Shown here: positions 1 to 8,495 of the stretch, one piece after another
Layout of the letters: every line of letters begins with the position of its first letter
Position numbering within the stretch: the stretch's first letter is position 1
Source of the DNA: M3007 sp037445225
GTDB lineage: Bacteria; Bacteroidota; Bacteroidia; Chitinophagales; Saprospiraceae
NCBI GenBank assembly: GCA_037445225.1
Contig: JBBIKW010000003.1
Location: forward strand, 1 to 64,000
DNA length: 64,000 bases
Direction of reading: 5' to 3'
Made by a program: the position numbers and the translations under genes
Notes under the pieces: model-generated
Told to the model about the DNA's origin: nothing
Seen by the model: only the letters and a program-made list of their open reading frames with translations
Database searches by the model: none

Positions 1-2754
1 CAGCGTCACATCCGAGCACGGATCCAACACCGGCGTGCCCGCACCGCGGTTCACTCGATACGTCGCGTCGCCAATCTTGAACGCATCTACGTTCAACACC
101 AAGCCGTTGGGCAAACAGGTCGGAGGTGCTTCTTTCTTGAAGTTCACCTGAATGTTCGGAGCCGACTGCGCACCCGCCTGGAACAGTGGGCCAAAGAGGC
201 CAAACGAGATCGGACCGCCCTGCATTGTCCAAGGACCATTAGTCTGCGGACCAGTATTGTTAAAATAGTTGAACACCGGACATGCGGTCTCTCCGAAGAT
301 ATGGAATGCTACCGTTTCACCGGGCTGTACCGTCACCTCTTGCGCCAGTGGAGCCTGAGCCAATGGGCCCGTGCCCGTAGCAAAGTACGGAGGAATAGAG
401 GTAACGATCGACGGACCTACGTTTGTCCAGGCAGTGGCGTTGGTCTCGAAGCCCACATACGTCTGGGGACGGGTATAGATTTGCAGCGTCTGCGGTGGGT
501 TCACCTGACCAAACTGCGGGTTGCCAAAGCGGATACCAAAGCCCGTGATAGTCAACGGCAAGTTGTCGTTGTTCGTCAGGTTGAGGTAGTAGCCGCCCGG
601 AGCATTGTTGCCTTGCAACGTGAAGGCCGTACCCGAACCGTGGTTGACGAACGAAGCCGGCAATTGTACCGGATCGGTCGGTAAGATGGTGATCGGATCC
701 ACACAGGGTTCCGTCGAGCTGGCGTTGCACGCGATGAAGGTCTCGTCGCAGCGGAGTACCGGTGGCAGCTTATCCTCAATGGTGATATTGCCCCAGCACA
801 TTTGACCTGTAGCGGGGTCGGTTACCCGCACTTGGTAGGTCTTGCCCACATCGTCTGGACCCAGTGGTGTCGGTACACCGAAGCCAGGGAAGCTTGGGCC
901 TTGGCTGACGCGAATCCACGGACCGTTGCCATAGGGCAGCGTCTTGTCTACCTCCACCACGTAGTTGTCGTAGCACTTATACGGACCGCCCTCAAGCACT
1001 TGGTCGGCATTGACAAAGGCCGAGCAGTTCTGGTCGAGCGAAATCTGAACCTTGTCGTTGCACGTGAGGTTGTTCGTCGGGTTCGGAAACTCGTTCACCG
1101 TCACCGTAAAGCAGCAAGTTGCCGTGTTGCCCGCTACATCCGTGCCCAGGAAGCAGTTTGTCGTCACACCGATGGGGAACTCCGAACCCGAGGGCAAGCC
1201 CGCCGTTTGCGTCGGAACAGCCGGAATTTCGATGCTGTAGTTAACCTGAATATTCGGACCCGAGTTAACACCCAATTGGAAGTAGCTCGCTGCAGGGAAG
1301 TCTGTAAACGCGATGGGACCACCTTGCATCGTCCAGGGTCCGTTGGTATATGTCGTGCCCGCAGGAATGAAATAGTGGAATACCGGACAGGCATCGACAC
1401 CGAAGATGAAGAAGGCACGCGTAGCGCCCGGCGCTACGGTTTGCGGCGTGCTCAGCGATACCTGAGCCAGCGGGCCCGTACCCGTCGCGAAATAAGGCGG
1501 AATAGCCGTAATCACCTTGTTAGCACCGCCGTCTAAAGTCCAAGCACCGGCATTAGTCTCAAAGCCCACGTATGAGCCGGCCTTCGTCCAGATGCGCACC
1601 TGCTTGGGCGGGTTAACAGCACCGAAGGCCGGGTTGCCGTAGCGGATGCCGAAGCCCGTGATGGTCGCCGGGTTCGGGCTGTTGTTCGTCAGGTTGAGGA
1701 GATAACCACCCGGAAGGTTGTTGCCCTGGAGCGTAAAAACAGTACCGCTCCCATGGTTCACGAAGCTAGCGGGCAATTGAACGGGCGACTGCGGCACAAT
1801 GAACGGGCAGTTATCCGTCAGCCCTACCGAATAAGAATAGAACGTGGAGCAAAGACCCGGTCCGAGGTTAAGCGTCACGTTGGGCGGACAGGTGATGGTC
1901 GGCGGTACTTGGTCGACTACCGTCACGTTTTGCGTGACCGCGGAAACCACCAAGCCGTCTGCCGGGTTAACGATGCGCCACACGATGACATTAGGACCCA
2001 ACTGCAAGCCGTTTATTGTCACCGGGCTAGAGTAGGGTACCGTTTGGAAGGGACCGCCGTTCACACTGTACTGGAAGGTCAAACCATTCGCATTAATACA
2101 CCCGCTTGGGTTCTCCAACGGAGCGTTGATCGGCACAAGACCCGGGCAGCCCGTAGCAGACGCGCTGACTGTGATGTTGGCGGGTTGAACTAGGGCGCAC
2201 TGAATCTTAGCGACCTGGTCGACTACCGCAGCCCAACCGGCGAACGTTACAGACCCATCCGAAGCGAAGGAGAAGGAAAGTGCCTCAGAAGCGTTGGTAC
2301 CTACGGCTGCGACGCCGTCGTTTGCCAGGATAGTTCCTGGCGAGGAATACCAACCACCTGCCGGAGCAGTAGGACAACCGGCGCCCACACCAATGGGGGC
2401 AGCACCACCGCCGTTGACTAAGTTAGTACCCACCGTATTGGAGTTAAAAATATAGAGCGGGTCCCAGCCGTTTTCCACAGAGAAAGAGGTAAACGTTACC
2501 CGCGTCCGGTGGGTAGTTGAGTTACTGGGCGCAAAGGTGATGGCATTTTGCAGGTAACATTGACTGTTCGAGTAGTTACCCGCAGGGCCGCCGTTGTCGT
2601 AATAGTTGTAAAAGAAGCCCGGCGCACCGCTATTCACAAAGGTGCCGGCGTTGAAATTGAACGGGTGGTTGACGTTCGTTTGCGCAAATGCCCCGTACGA
2701 CGCGAGACATCCCAAGAACGCCATTACCCACGAGGTAGTGTTTCTCTTTTTCAT
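1..2754 (-). CDS. Giant secreted HYR-domain surface protein, N-terminal part (runs off left edge)
   Basis: Reading the minus strand from the ATG at 2754, the frame stays open for 918 codons to base 1, so the 3' end is missing. Residues 1-25 form a signal peptide ending AFAQ. Around residues 280-320 a HYR-like segment starts (PPTITCPPNVTL, then DNCP), and its usual second half (GLPSGSEFPIGVT ... DVAGNTATCCFTVTV) resumes only after residue 507. Between the halves sits a ~180-residue module beginning PVQLPASFVNHGSGT at residue 324; a clear second copy starts at residue 695. Such proteins in Bacteroidota are very large and usually end in a T9SS sorting tail, which cannot be seen here. The likely role is cell-surface adhesion or matrix. 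The small secreted protein gene 69 bases upstream points the same way and may be cotranscribed. The function is inferred from architecture only. Confidence 0.85.
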   Translation of the reverse strand, partial: MKKRNTTSWVMAFLGCLASYGAFAQTNVNHPFNFNAGTFVNSGAPGFFYNYYDNGGPAGNYSNSQCYLQNAITFAPSNSTTHRTRVTFTSFSVENGWDPLYIFNSNTVGTNLVNGGGAAPIGVGAGCPTAPAGGWYSSPGTILANDGVAAVGTNASEALSFSFASDGSVTFAGWAAVVDQVAKIQCALVQPANITVSASATGCPGLVPINAPLENPSGCINANGLTFQYSVNGGPFQTVPYSSPVTINGLQLGPNVIVWRIVNPADGLVVSAVTQNVTVVDQVPPTITCPPNVTLNLGPGLCSTFYSYSVGLTDNCPFIVPQSPVQLPASFVNHGSGTVFTLQGNNLPGGYLLNLTNNSPNPATITGFGIRYGNPAFGAVNPPKQVRIWTKAGSYVGFETNAGAWTLDGGANKVITAIPPYFATGTGPLAQVSLSTPQTVAPGATRAFFIFGVDACPVFHYFIPAGTTYTNGPWTMQGGPIAFTDFPAASYFQLGVNSGPNIQVNYSIEIPAVPTQTAGLPSGSEFPIGVTTNCFLGTDVAGNTATCCFTVTVNEFPNPTNNLTCNDKVQISLDQNCSAFVNADQVLEGGPYKCYDNYVVEVDKTLPYGNGPWIRVSQGPSFPGFGVPTPLGPDDVGKTYQVRVTDPATGQMCWGNITIEDKLPPVLRCDETFIACNASSTEPCVDPITILPTDPVQLPASFVNHGSGTAFTLQGNNAPGGYYLNLTNNDNLPLTITGFGIRFGNPQFGQVNPPQTLQIYTRPQTYVGFETNATAWTNVGPSIVTSIPPYFATGTGPLAQAPLAQEVTVQPGETVAFHIFGETACPVFNYFNNTGPQTNGPWTMQGGPISFGLFGPLFQAGAQSAPNIQVNFKKEAPPTCLPNGLVLNVDAFKIGDATYRVNRGAGTPVLDPCSDVTL

Positions 2755-2823
2755 GAGATAGACGTTGTTTTTTTTTACTGCTAAAGAATTTTAGACAAGA
2801 TTTCATTCGTCACCGCGCTCGGT

Positions 2824-3240
2824 TCAGTTTTTGAGCAAATTCTTCATTTCGTTCAGCAGACCTTGGCGCTGGTTATCCGAAAGCGTTACGCCTGGAATAG
2901 TCTCAGCCGCCACAAACGAAGACGGATTCTGCAACAGCGGGCTCACCACCGCTAAGTAGACGGGTTCTCCTGACTCCAACCGGCGGTATACAGACTTGTA
3001 GTAGTACGCCCGGATGTAAGCGTCCGACCCCGTGAAGTTCACGTTCGGGTCTTGCTGGAGCGTCAATACACCGGTCTTCACTCGAGTCATTGCTTCGCCC
3101 GGGTCTACCCAGTTGACATCCAAATCCTGTGTAGCTCCCACTTGCGCCTCAACGCTCGAAGTGCTACAGAGCAGCCCACCGAAGACGAGTAACGCTGCTA
3201 CCAGTGACTTCTGGACGAGATTTGCAAACGATCTTTTCAT
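2824..3240 (-). CDS. Small secreted protein of unknown function
   Basis: 138 codons. A lysine/arginine-rich start, a hydrophobic stretch (LVAALLVFGGLL) and a likely signal peptidase site near SVEAQ indicate export. The mature part, of about 105 residues, is polar, has no cysteines and shows no motif I recognise; it contains a tyrosine-rich stretch (YIRAYYYKSVYRR) and a C-terminal basic helix-like segment. It lies 69 bases upstream of the giant HYR protein on the same strand, so the two may be cotranscribed and this could be an accessory surface component. Codon use and composition resemble the neighbouring genes. A perfect 14-bp inverted repeat lies 60 bases upstream of its start. No function is assigned. 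Confidence 0.7.
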   Translation of the reverse strand: MKRSFANLVQKSLVAALLVFGGLLCSTSSVEAQVGATQDLDVNWVDPGEAMTRVKTGVLTLQQDPNVNFTGSDAYIRAYYYKSVYRRLESGEPVYLAVVSPLLQNPSSFVAAETIPGVTLSDNQRQGLLNEMKNLLKN

Positions 3241-3737
3241 GTGTTAAGCGATTTTAAGTTAAAAAATTACGTTTTTAAGTAGTGTCGCAAACAATAAATA
3301 GGCGCTATACGCACCCTCTTACGTGCGTATAGCGCCCAAATATTTTACACGAAATAAAGTGTAAAGTTTTTTCATGAGACTATTTTTTGAAAACCCTTTG
3401 AAACAAAAAGATTAAAAAGACGATCTTTCGCTTTATAGCGGCAAATATCTTGCCATTTCGATTCTTTTTCTCTGAAAAACCGCAGAAAAAGTAGGAAACC
3501 TTTTGCCCTCCTTACCCTTTGCTGTGCAAGCAGCTTTTCACGAGAAAGTGGGATTAAAAGAGATGACTTAAGATGCTTTAGACTTTTACGGCCACAAATA
3601 TATTTGTAAAGACAAAAAAAGCGCAAGCCCTTCTACATTTTTTTTTAACGAGGGCAGCAAAAGTCGTCAAAAGGAGCTGCCCACCCTTTTTGACGTCTTA
3701 GATTTTTCGACCTGCAGCTCTTGAGCATGTCTATACA
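3241..3737. other. AT-rich intergenic stretch without a credible gene
   Basis: About 500 bases rich in A/T runs. It holds the perfect inverted repeat at 3301-3336 and the approach to the promoter at 3738-3768. An 84-codon frame on the minus strand (3372-3626) is low-complexity, rich in Lys/Phe/Leu/Arg, and looks spurious. Confidence 0.6.
3301..3336. repeat. Perfect 14-bp inverted repeat (hairpin or operator)
   Basis: The left arm GGCGCTATACGCAC (3301-3314) and the right arm GTGCGTATAGCGCC (3323-3336) are perfect reverse complements around an 8-base loop. Neither side is followed by a strong T-run, and no gene ends nearby, so a simple intrinsic terminator is not obvious. It sits 60 bases upstream of the secreted protein that starts at 3240. 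Confidence 0.75.
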
Positions 3738-3768
3738 TTGAGCAGCCGCCGTTTAAGCGCTATCTTTG
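3738..3768 (+). promoter_or_regulatory. Bacteroidota-type promoter (TTG-N20-TATCTTTG)
   Basis: TTG at 3738-3740 is followed after 20 bases by TATCTTTG at 3761-3768. This matches the Bacteroidota primary sigma consensus (TTG about 19 bases before TAnnTTTG). It lies 30 bases before the ATG at 3799, which supports that start over any earlier one, because an upstream start would fall inside the promoter. Confidence 0.6.
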
Positions 3769-3798
3769 AGGGCCTTTTTCACATCGAACTACAGCTCT

Positions 3799-6700
3799 AT
3801 GGCGAAGACGTACACACCCGCACGATGCTGGTACAAGACAACGATAGCCTTCAGCGCACTGATAATAATAATAATAATAGGTGCATGGTCGTGCCGCCCA
3901 TCAAAGAGCGACGAAGCAACGGCAGGAGAAGCAACGCTCTATGCGGAAAAACCCTTGCTGCGCCTTTTAGCGCCGGCGGAATGCGGCATTGCCTTTGAAA
4001 ACCGAATCGTAGAGACGTACGAGAACAACATCACCACCAACATCAACATCTACAACGGAGGGGGCGTAGCGGCAGGCGATTTCAATAACGATGGCTTAGT
4101 AGACCTATACTTCATCTGCAGCAACGGTAAAAACCGGCTGTATCAAAACATAGGGGGGCTAAAATTTAAAGACATCACCGACAGTGCGGGCGTTGGCTCC
4201 GAAGAGGGTTTCGAGACGGCTGTCACTGTAGTAGATATCAACGGAGACGGCTGGCTCGACCTCTACGTATGCCGCGGCGGAACGGAAAAGTCCGACGTTC
4301 GGCGCAATCGTCTCTACGTGAATAATGGCATAGACGCCAACGGGCAGCTCACTTTCACAGAGCGGGCCCGCGAATACGGGCTCGACGACATGAGCGCTTG
4401 CACCGGAGCCAACTTTTTCGACTTCGACAACGACGGCGATCTAGACGTCTATCTGCTCAACTACCCTACGGAGGGCGTGTATACCAATAAGGTAGAGGCG
4501 CGCTTGGGGGACGACGGCAAGTACCACCCGCTCCTACACCCCCGCTCGACCTACGACTCCGACCGGTTCTACCGCAACGACACGCCCAAGGGCGGCGGAC
4601 CGGTGCGCTTTACCGACATCAGCCAGCAAGCCGGCATTTGGAACTTGGGCTATGGGCTAAGCGTCAGTACTACCGACATCAATCGAGACGGGTGGATCGA
4701 CGTATACGTGGGTAACGACTTCGTCCAACCCGACCAACTCTACATCAACAACCGGAACGGAACGTTTTCCGACCACATCCGCGACTATTTCCAGCACAGC
4801 AGCCAACATACGATGGGCACCGACCTGACCGACTTCGACAACGACGGCTTAGTCGATTTAGTCACCGCCGACATGTTGGCCGCCAACAACTATCGGCGCA
4901 AAACCCTACTGGGTACGGGCAGCCAAAGCAGCTACACCATCCTGATCCAAAACGGCTATTTCGAGCCGGTAGTGCGCAACACGCTCCAGCGCAACAACGG
5001 CAACGGCACCTTTAGCGACATCGGCTGCTTGGCCGGCATCTATCAGACCGACTGGTCCTGGAGCACCCTCCTGTTCGACATGGATAACGACGGCCTGCGC
5101 GACCTGTACATCACTAACGGCTATCGCCGCGAGGTCACCGACCGCGACTTTCGCGACTTCCACATGCCCGAAATCGCTAAAGCCACCGCAGGCCGCCCTC
5201 TGCGCGAAGTGTTTCCCGACTTTGAGGCGTTTATGAACCTGTTGCCCTCCTATAAAGTGCGCAACTTCTGCTTTCAAAACCGAGGCGATTGGACGTTTGC
5301 CGACAAAGGCGGACAGTGGATGACTATCCCCGCCTCTTGGTCGTGCGGCGCCGCCTGGGCCGACCTCGACAACGATGGCGACTTGGACTTGGTGGTCAAC
5401 AACTTAGAACAGCCCGCCTTTGTATACGAAAACTTGGCTAGCAAGAATGCCAACAGCCACTACCTCCAAATTAAACTGCAGGGCAATGCGCCTAATACGC
5501 AGGCGGTCGGCACCTCGGTAGCCATTTATTACAGCAACGGACAAGTGCAATACGCCGAAAACTTTCCCACGCGGGGCATCTTTTCTTCAGTAGAGCATCT
5601 GATACATTTCGGCTTAGGCAATACGGAGCGCATCGACCGCTTAGTGGTGCGCTGGCCGGATGGAAAAACGCAAACACTTACCGACGTGCGCACCAACCAG
5701 CGCTTGGTGCTCAAACAAAGCGATGCCGCCGGATACATCCCCCATATTCAGCCGCAACTGTCCAACCCGCCCCTGCTCGTACCGGCGCCCCAAAACGCTG
5801 GGGTGCGCTTTGTGCACAAGGAAAACGAATACAACGACTTTGAAGCCTGGCCGATGAACGTTTGGAAAGTGACCGAGCTCGGCCCTATGTTGGCCGTGGG
5901 CGATGTCAACGGCGACAACTTGGAAGACTTTTTCATCGGCAATGCCTTCGACCACCCCGCCGCCCTCTATCTCCAACAGGCAAACGGCACTTTTCGCCCC
6001 ACTTCAACCGATGTGTGGGAACAAGATAAGATCTACGAAGACCATGGAGCCCTCTTCTTCGATGCCGACATGGACGGCGACTTGGATCTTTTCGTCGTCA
6101 GCGGCGGAGCAGAAGCTACTTCGGGACAGGCTTTTCAAAATCGCCTGTACATCAACGTCGATGGAAAGGGTTCGTTTGTCCACGCGCGCGGCGCCGTGCC
6201 GTTGAGCTCCAATGCTGGCTCGCGCGCGGTGGCCTACGACTACGATCGAGATGGCGACCTCGACCTCTTTATCGGCGGACGCGTGGAGCCGGGCAAGTGG
6301 CCCCTTACTCCGCGCAGCATGGTGTGGCGCAACGAGCGCACCCACTTTGCCGATGTAACGGCGCAGGTGGCACCTGACTTCGAGCGCTGCGGCATGGTGA
6401 GCGACCTACAATGGGCCGATATCGACGGCGACTCGGTGCCCGAACTCATAGCGGTCGGAGAATGGATGCCCGTAATCGTATTTAAATGGAAAAACGGGCA
6501 ACTCCAAAATGTTGCTGCGCAGTTCAACTTAGCCAACACCAACGGCTTGTGGTTCCGCCTCGCTACGGCCGACGTCGACGGCGACGGCGACTTAGACTTA
6601 ATCACAGGGAACTTAGGCTTAAACACCCGCCTTACGGCATCGGACAAGAGCCCGCTGCGCTGCTTCGCTAAAGACTTCGACCAAAACGGCACACTCGACC

Positions 6701-7263
6701 CCTTTGTGGCCTACTACGAAGACGGCAAGCTCTATCCGCTTTTGCAGAAGGATGTCGTCCACAAACATTGCCCGGTGCTGAAAAAGAAATTTCTCTACGC
6801 TAAGGACTATGCCAAGGCGACTATGGACATGCTTTGGCCCAACTTAGACGAGTCGCTTCAGCTGTACTGCTATATCTTAGAGACGTGCTGGTGGGAAAAC
6901 CAGGGCGGTCGCTTCACTCGGCGCTTGCTTCCGCTACAAGCGCAGGTGTCGCCGGTACAGGGCATTGTCGCCGAAGATTTCAACGGCGACGGTATCCTCG
7001 ACTTGCTGTTAGCGGGCAACAAGTACGGTTTTGAATACGAAACCAACCGCTGCGATGCTGGCACTGGGGTACTCTTATTGGGCAACGGCAAAGGAGAGTT
7101 CCGTTGGTCCGGCACGGCCGCCGCGGGCTTTTTGGCATCGCGCGAGGCGCGCGACTTGGCCTTAGTGCGCGGGGCCAACCGTCGAAAGTGCGTGGTCGTT
7201 GCCAACAATAACGGGCCAGCCGAAGTCTTCCTTCCCGCCTCCCCACTGCCGCGCCTCAATTGA
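3799..7263 (+). CDS. ASPIC/UnbV (CRTAC1-like) FG-GAP repeat lipoprotein
   Basis: A 1154-residue exported protein. The start at 3799 gives a basic n-region, a hydrophobic core with six consecutive isoleucines (encoded by ATA x6) and a lipobox-like GAWSC, so lipoprotein anchoring is likely. The body is full of calcium-binding FG-GAP/VCBS repeats with the DxDxDGxxD signature, such as DFNNDGLVDLY, DINGDGWLDLY and DFDNDGDLDVY, continuing to the C-terminus (DFNGDGILDLL). Around residues 560-630 lies the ASPIC/UnbV segment, with SVEHLIHFGLG and VVRWPDGKTQTL. The family forms beta-propellers and is common in Bacteroidota, often next to SusC/D genes, but none are present here. The exact role is unknown; surface binding of carbohydrate or matrix is plausible. 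It stands alone behind its own promoter. Confidence 0.85.
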   Translation: MAKTYTPARCWYKTTIAFSALIIIIIIGAWSCRPSKSDEATAGEATLYAEKPLLRLLAPAECGIAFENRIVETYENNITTNINIYNGGGVAAGDFNNDGLVDLYFICSNGKNRLYQNIGGLKFKDITDSAGVGSEEGFETAVTVVDINGDGWLDLYVCRGGTEKSDVRRNRLYVNNGIDANGQLTFTERAREYGLDDMSACTGANFFDFDNDGDLDVYLLNYPTEGVYTNKVEARLGDDGKYHPLLHPRSTYDSDRFYRNDTPKGGGPVRFTDISQQAGIWNLGYGLSVSTTDINRDGWIDVYVGNDFVQPDQLYINNRNGTFSDHIRDYFQHSSQHTMGTDLTDFDNDGLVDLVTADMLAANNYRRKTLLGTGSQSSYTILIQNGYFEPVVRNTLQRNNGNGTFSDIGCLAGIYQTDWSWSTLLFDMDNDGLRDLYITNGYRREVTDRDFRDFHMPEIAKATAGRPLREVFPDFEAFMNLLPSYKVRNFCFQNRGDWTFADKGGQWMTIPASWSCGAAWADLDNDGDLDLVVNNLEQPAFVYENLASKNANSHYLQIKLQGNAPNTQAVGTSVAIYYSNGQVQYAENFPTRGIFSSVEHLIHFGLGNTERIDRLVVRWPDGKTQTLTDVRTNQRLVLKQSDAAGYIPHIQPQLSNPPLLVPAPQNAGVRFVHKENEYNDFEAWPMNVWKVTELGPMLAVGDVNGDNLEDFFIGNAFDHPAALYLQQANGTFRPTSTDVWEQDKIYEDHGALFFDADMDGDLDLFVVSGGAEATSGQAFQNRLYINVDGKGSFVHARGAVPLSSNAGSRAVAYDYDRDGDLDLFIGGRVEPGKWPLTPRSMVWRNERTHFADVTAQVAPDFERCGMVSDLQWADIDGDSVPELIAVGEWMPVIVFKWKNGQLQNVAAQFNLANTNGLWFRLATADVDGDGDLDLITGNLGLNTRLTASDKSPLRCFAKDFDQNGTLDPFVAYYEDGKLYPLLQKDVVHKHCPVLKKKFLYAKDYAKATMDMLWPNLDESLQLYCYILETCWWENQGGRFTRRLLPLQAQVSPVQGIVAEDFNGDGILDLLLAGNKYGFEYETNRCDAGTGVLLLGNGKGEFRWSGTAAAGFLASREARDLALVRGANRRKCVVVANNNGPAEVFLPASPLPRLN

Positions 7264-7312
7264 ACTGTGCAGTAGGGAGCAACATAAAAGCCGTCTGTCG
7301 ACACTCTCCTGC

Positions 7313-8491
7313 CTATCGCCCCTCGCTCATGTGCGGAGGATAGGCGTGCGCGCTGACGCCCTCTTCGAGGGCTACCTTCCACGCGAACAGGGGCTTCCCA
7401 AAGGTGTGCCGATAAGCCGACTGCATGAAGTCGATAAAGTCATCGACTTGCGGCTGGTGCACCAAGTGAAGCGTACAGCCTCCAAAGCCTGCTCCCATCA
7501 AGCGGGCTCCTACACAGGCCGAATGGGCCATGGCTCGCTCGACCAGGAAGTCCAACGGATAGCAGCTCACTTCAAAATCGCTCCGAAGCCCCTCGTGGGT
7601 CTGAAGCATAAGCGCACCTAAAGCCTCCATATCGCCGCGGCGAAGCGCCTCACTAGCTTCCGCCACGCGCCGCTCCTCCTCTAACACGTACCGACAGCGG
7701 CGAAAAACGACGGGGTCGAGGCGCTCCCGGCAGGCTTCCAACCATGCCAATGGGGCAGCGGCTAACGCGTCTAAAGAGGGATGCACTTGCTTTAATATCG
7801 ATAGCCCTTCCACACAGGCCTGCCGACGCGCGCTGTATTCAGAAGCCTTTAGGCCGCGCTCTATGCCCGAATGGCAGAGCACAAACATCCATTCCGTTCC
7901 CGAAAAAGGCACGTATTCCCACGTCAACGTTCGACAGCTTAAGCGCAAGAAAGCGTTGCGCCGCCCCATCATGCCTGCAAACATGTCCATGATGCCGCAA
8001 GGGACACCCACGAAGTGGTTTTCCGATTGGTGTACGACTTGCGCCAGTTCTATGGGCGTGCGCCGCAAATCGAAAAGGGCATTGACCGCTGCGGCCATGG
8101 CGTTGCCCACGGCGGCAGAGGACGACACGCCTGCCCCAACGGGCACATCGCCGCCCACCGCTACGTCTAAGCCACCCGGCCAGCCAAACGCTACCAGTAC
8201 CCCCAGCAGGTAGTTGGCCCAGAAGGGCTCTGACAAAGGCCGAACGGGAGGGCCATCTACTGCACAAGATGCGCCGTAGTTGCTCGCCCACAGCCGACAT
8301 TGCCCATCGGAGCGGCGAGCAGCTGCCAATACGACCGCTCGGTCGATAGCCGCAGGCAACACCGTACCTCCGTTGTAGTCTACGTGTTCGCCCAACAGAT
8401 TGATCCGTCCGGGTGAGCGCACCCACACCTGAGGCGCCCGCCGGTAAATCCGCTGGAAATCCTCAAACACCTGCAGATAGGAAGACTCCAT
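7313..8491 (-). CDS. galK: Galactokinase
   Basis: 392 residues, the normal length for the GHMP-kinase galactokinase family, which phosphorylates galactose at C1 with ATP as the first step of the Leloir pathway in the cytoplasm. Visible motifs are the galactokinase signature around GRINLLGEHVDYN (residues 28-40), the ATP-binding GHMP motif PVGAGVSSSAA (117-127), the segment FVGVPCGIMDMFA typical of the catalytic region, and the C-terminal motif GARLMGAGFGGCT (328-340). It starts 4 bases after the DUF1501 gene ends, so it is probably translated from the same transcript. No galT or galM lies nearby, but a hexose MFS transporter and a sugar nucleotidyltransferase occur near 52 kb and could complete a galactose route. 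Confidence 0.93.
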   Translation of the reverse strand: MESSYLQVFEDFQRIYRRAPQVWVRSPGRINLLGEHVDYNGGTVLPAAIDRAVVLAAARRSDGQCRLWASNYGASCAVDGPPVRPLSEPFWANYLLGVLVAFGWPGGLDVAVGGDVPVGAGVSSSAAVGNAMAAAVNALFDLRRTPIELAQVVHQSENHFVGVPCGIMDMFAGMMGRRNAFLRLSCRTLTWEYVPFSGTEWMFVLCHSGIERGLKASEYSARRQACVEGLSILKQVHPSLDALAAAPLAWLEACRERLDPVVFRRCRYVLEEERRVAEASEALRRGDMEALGALMLQTHEGLRSDFEVSCYPLDFLVERAMAHSACVGARLMGAGFGGCTLHLVHQPQVDDFIDFMQSAYRHTFGKPLFAWKVALEEGVSAHAYPPHMSEGR

Positions 8492-8495
8492 AGCC

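Noticed and set aside
802..1536. A 244-codon plus-strand frame opposite the giant HYR gene
   Set aside because: The minus frame is clearly a coding HYR-type protein; the plus frame is Arg/Val-rich and without domain features.
3372..3626. 84-codon minus-strand frame in the AT-rich gap
   Set aside because: Low-complexity, Lys/Phe/Arg-rich sequence with no start context or family resemblance.
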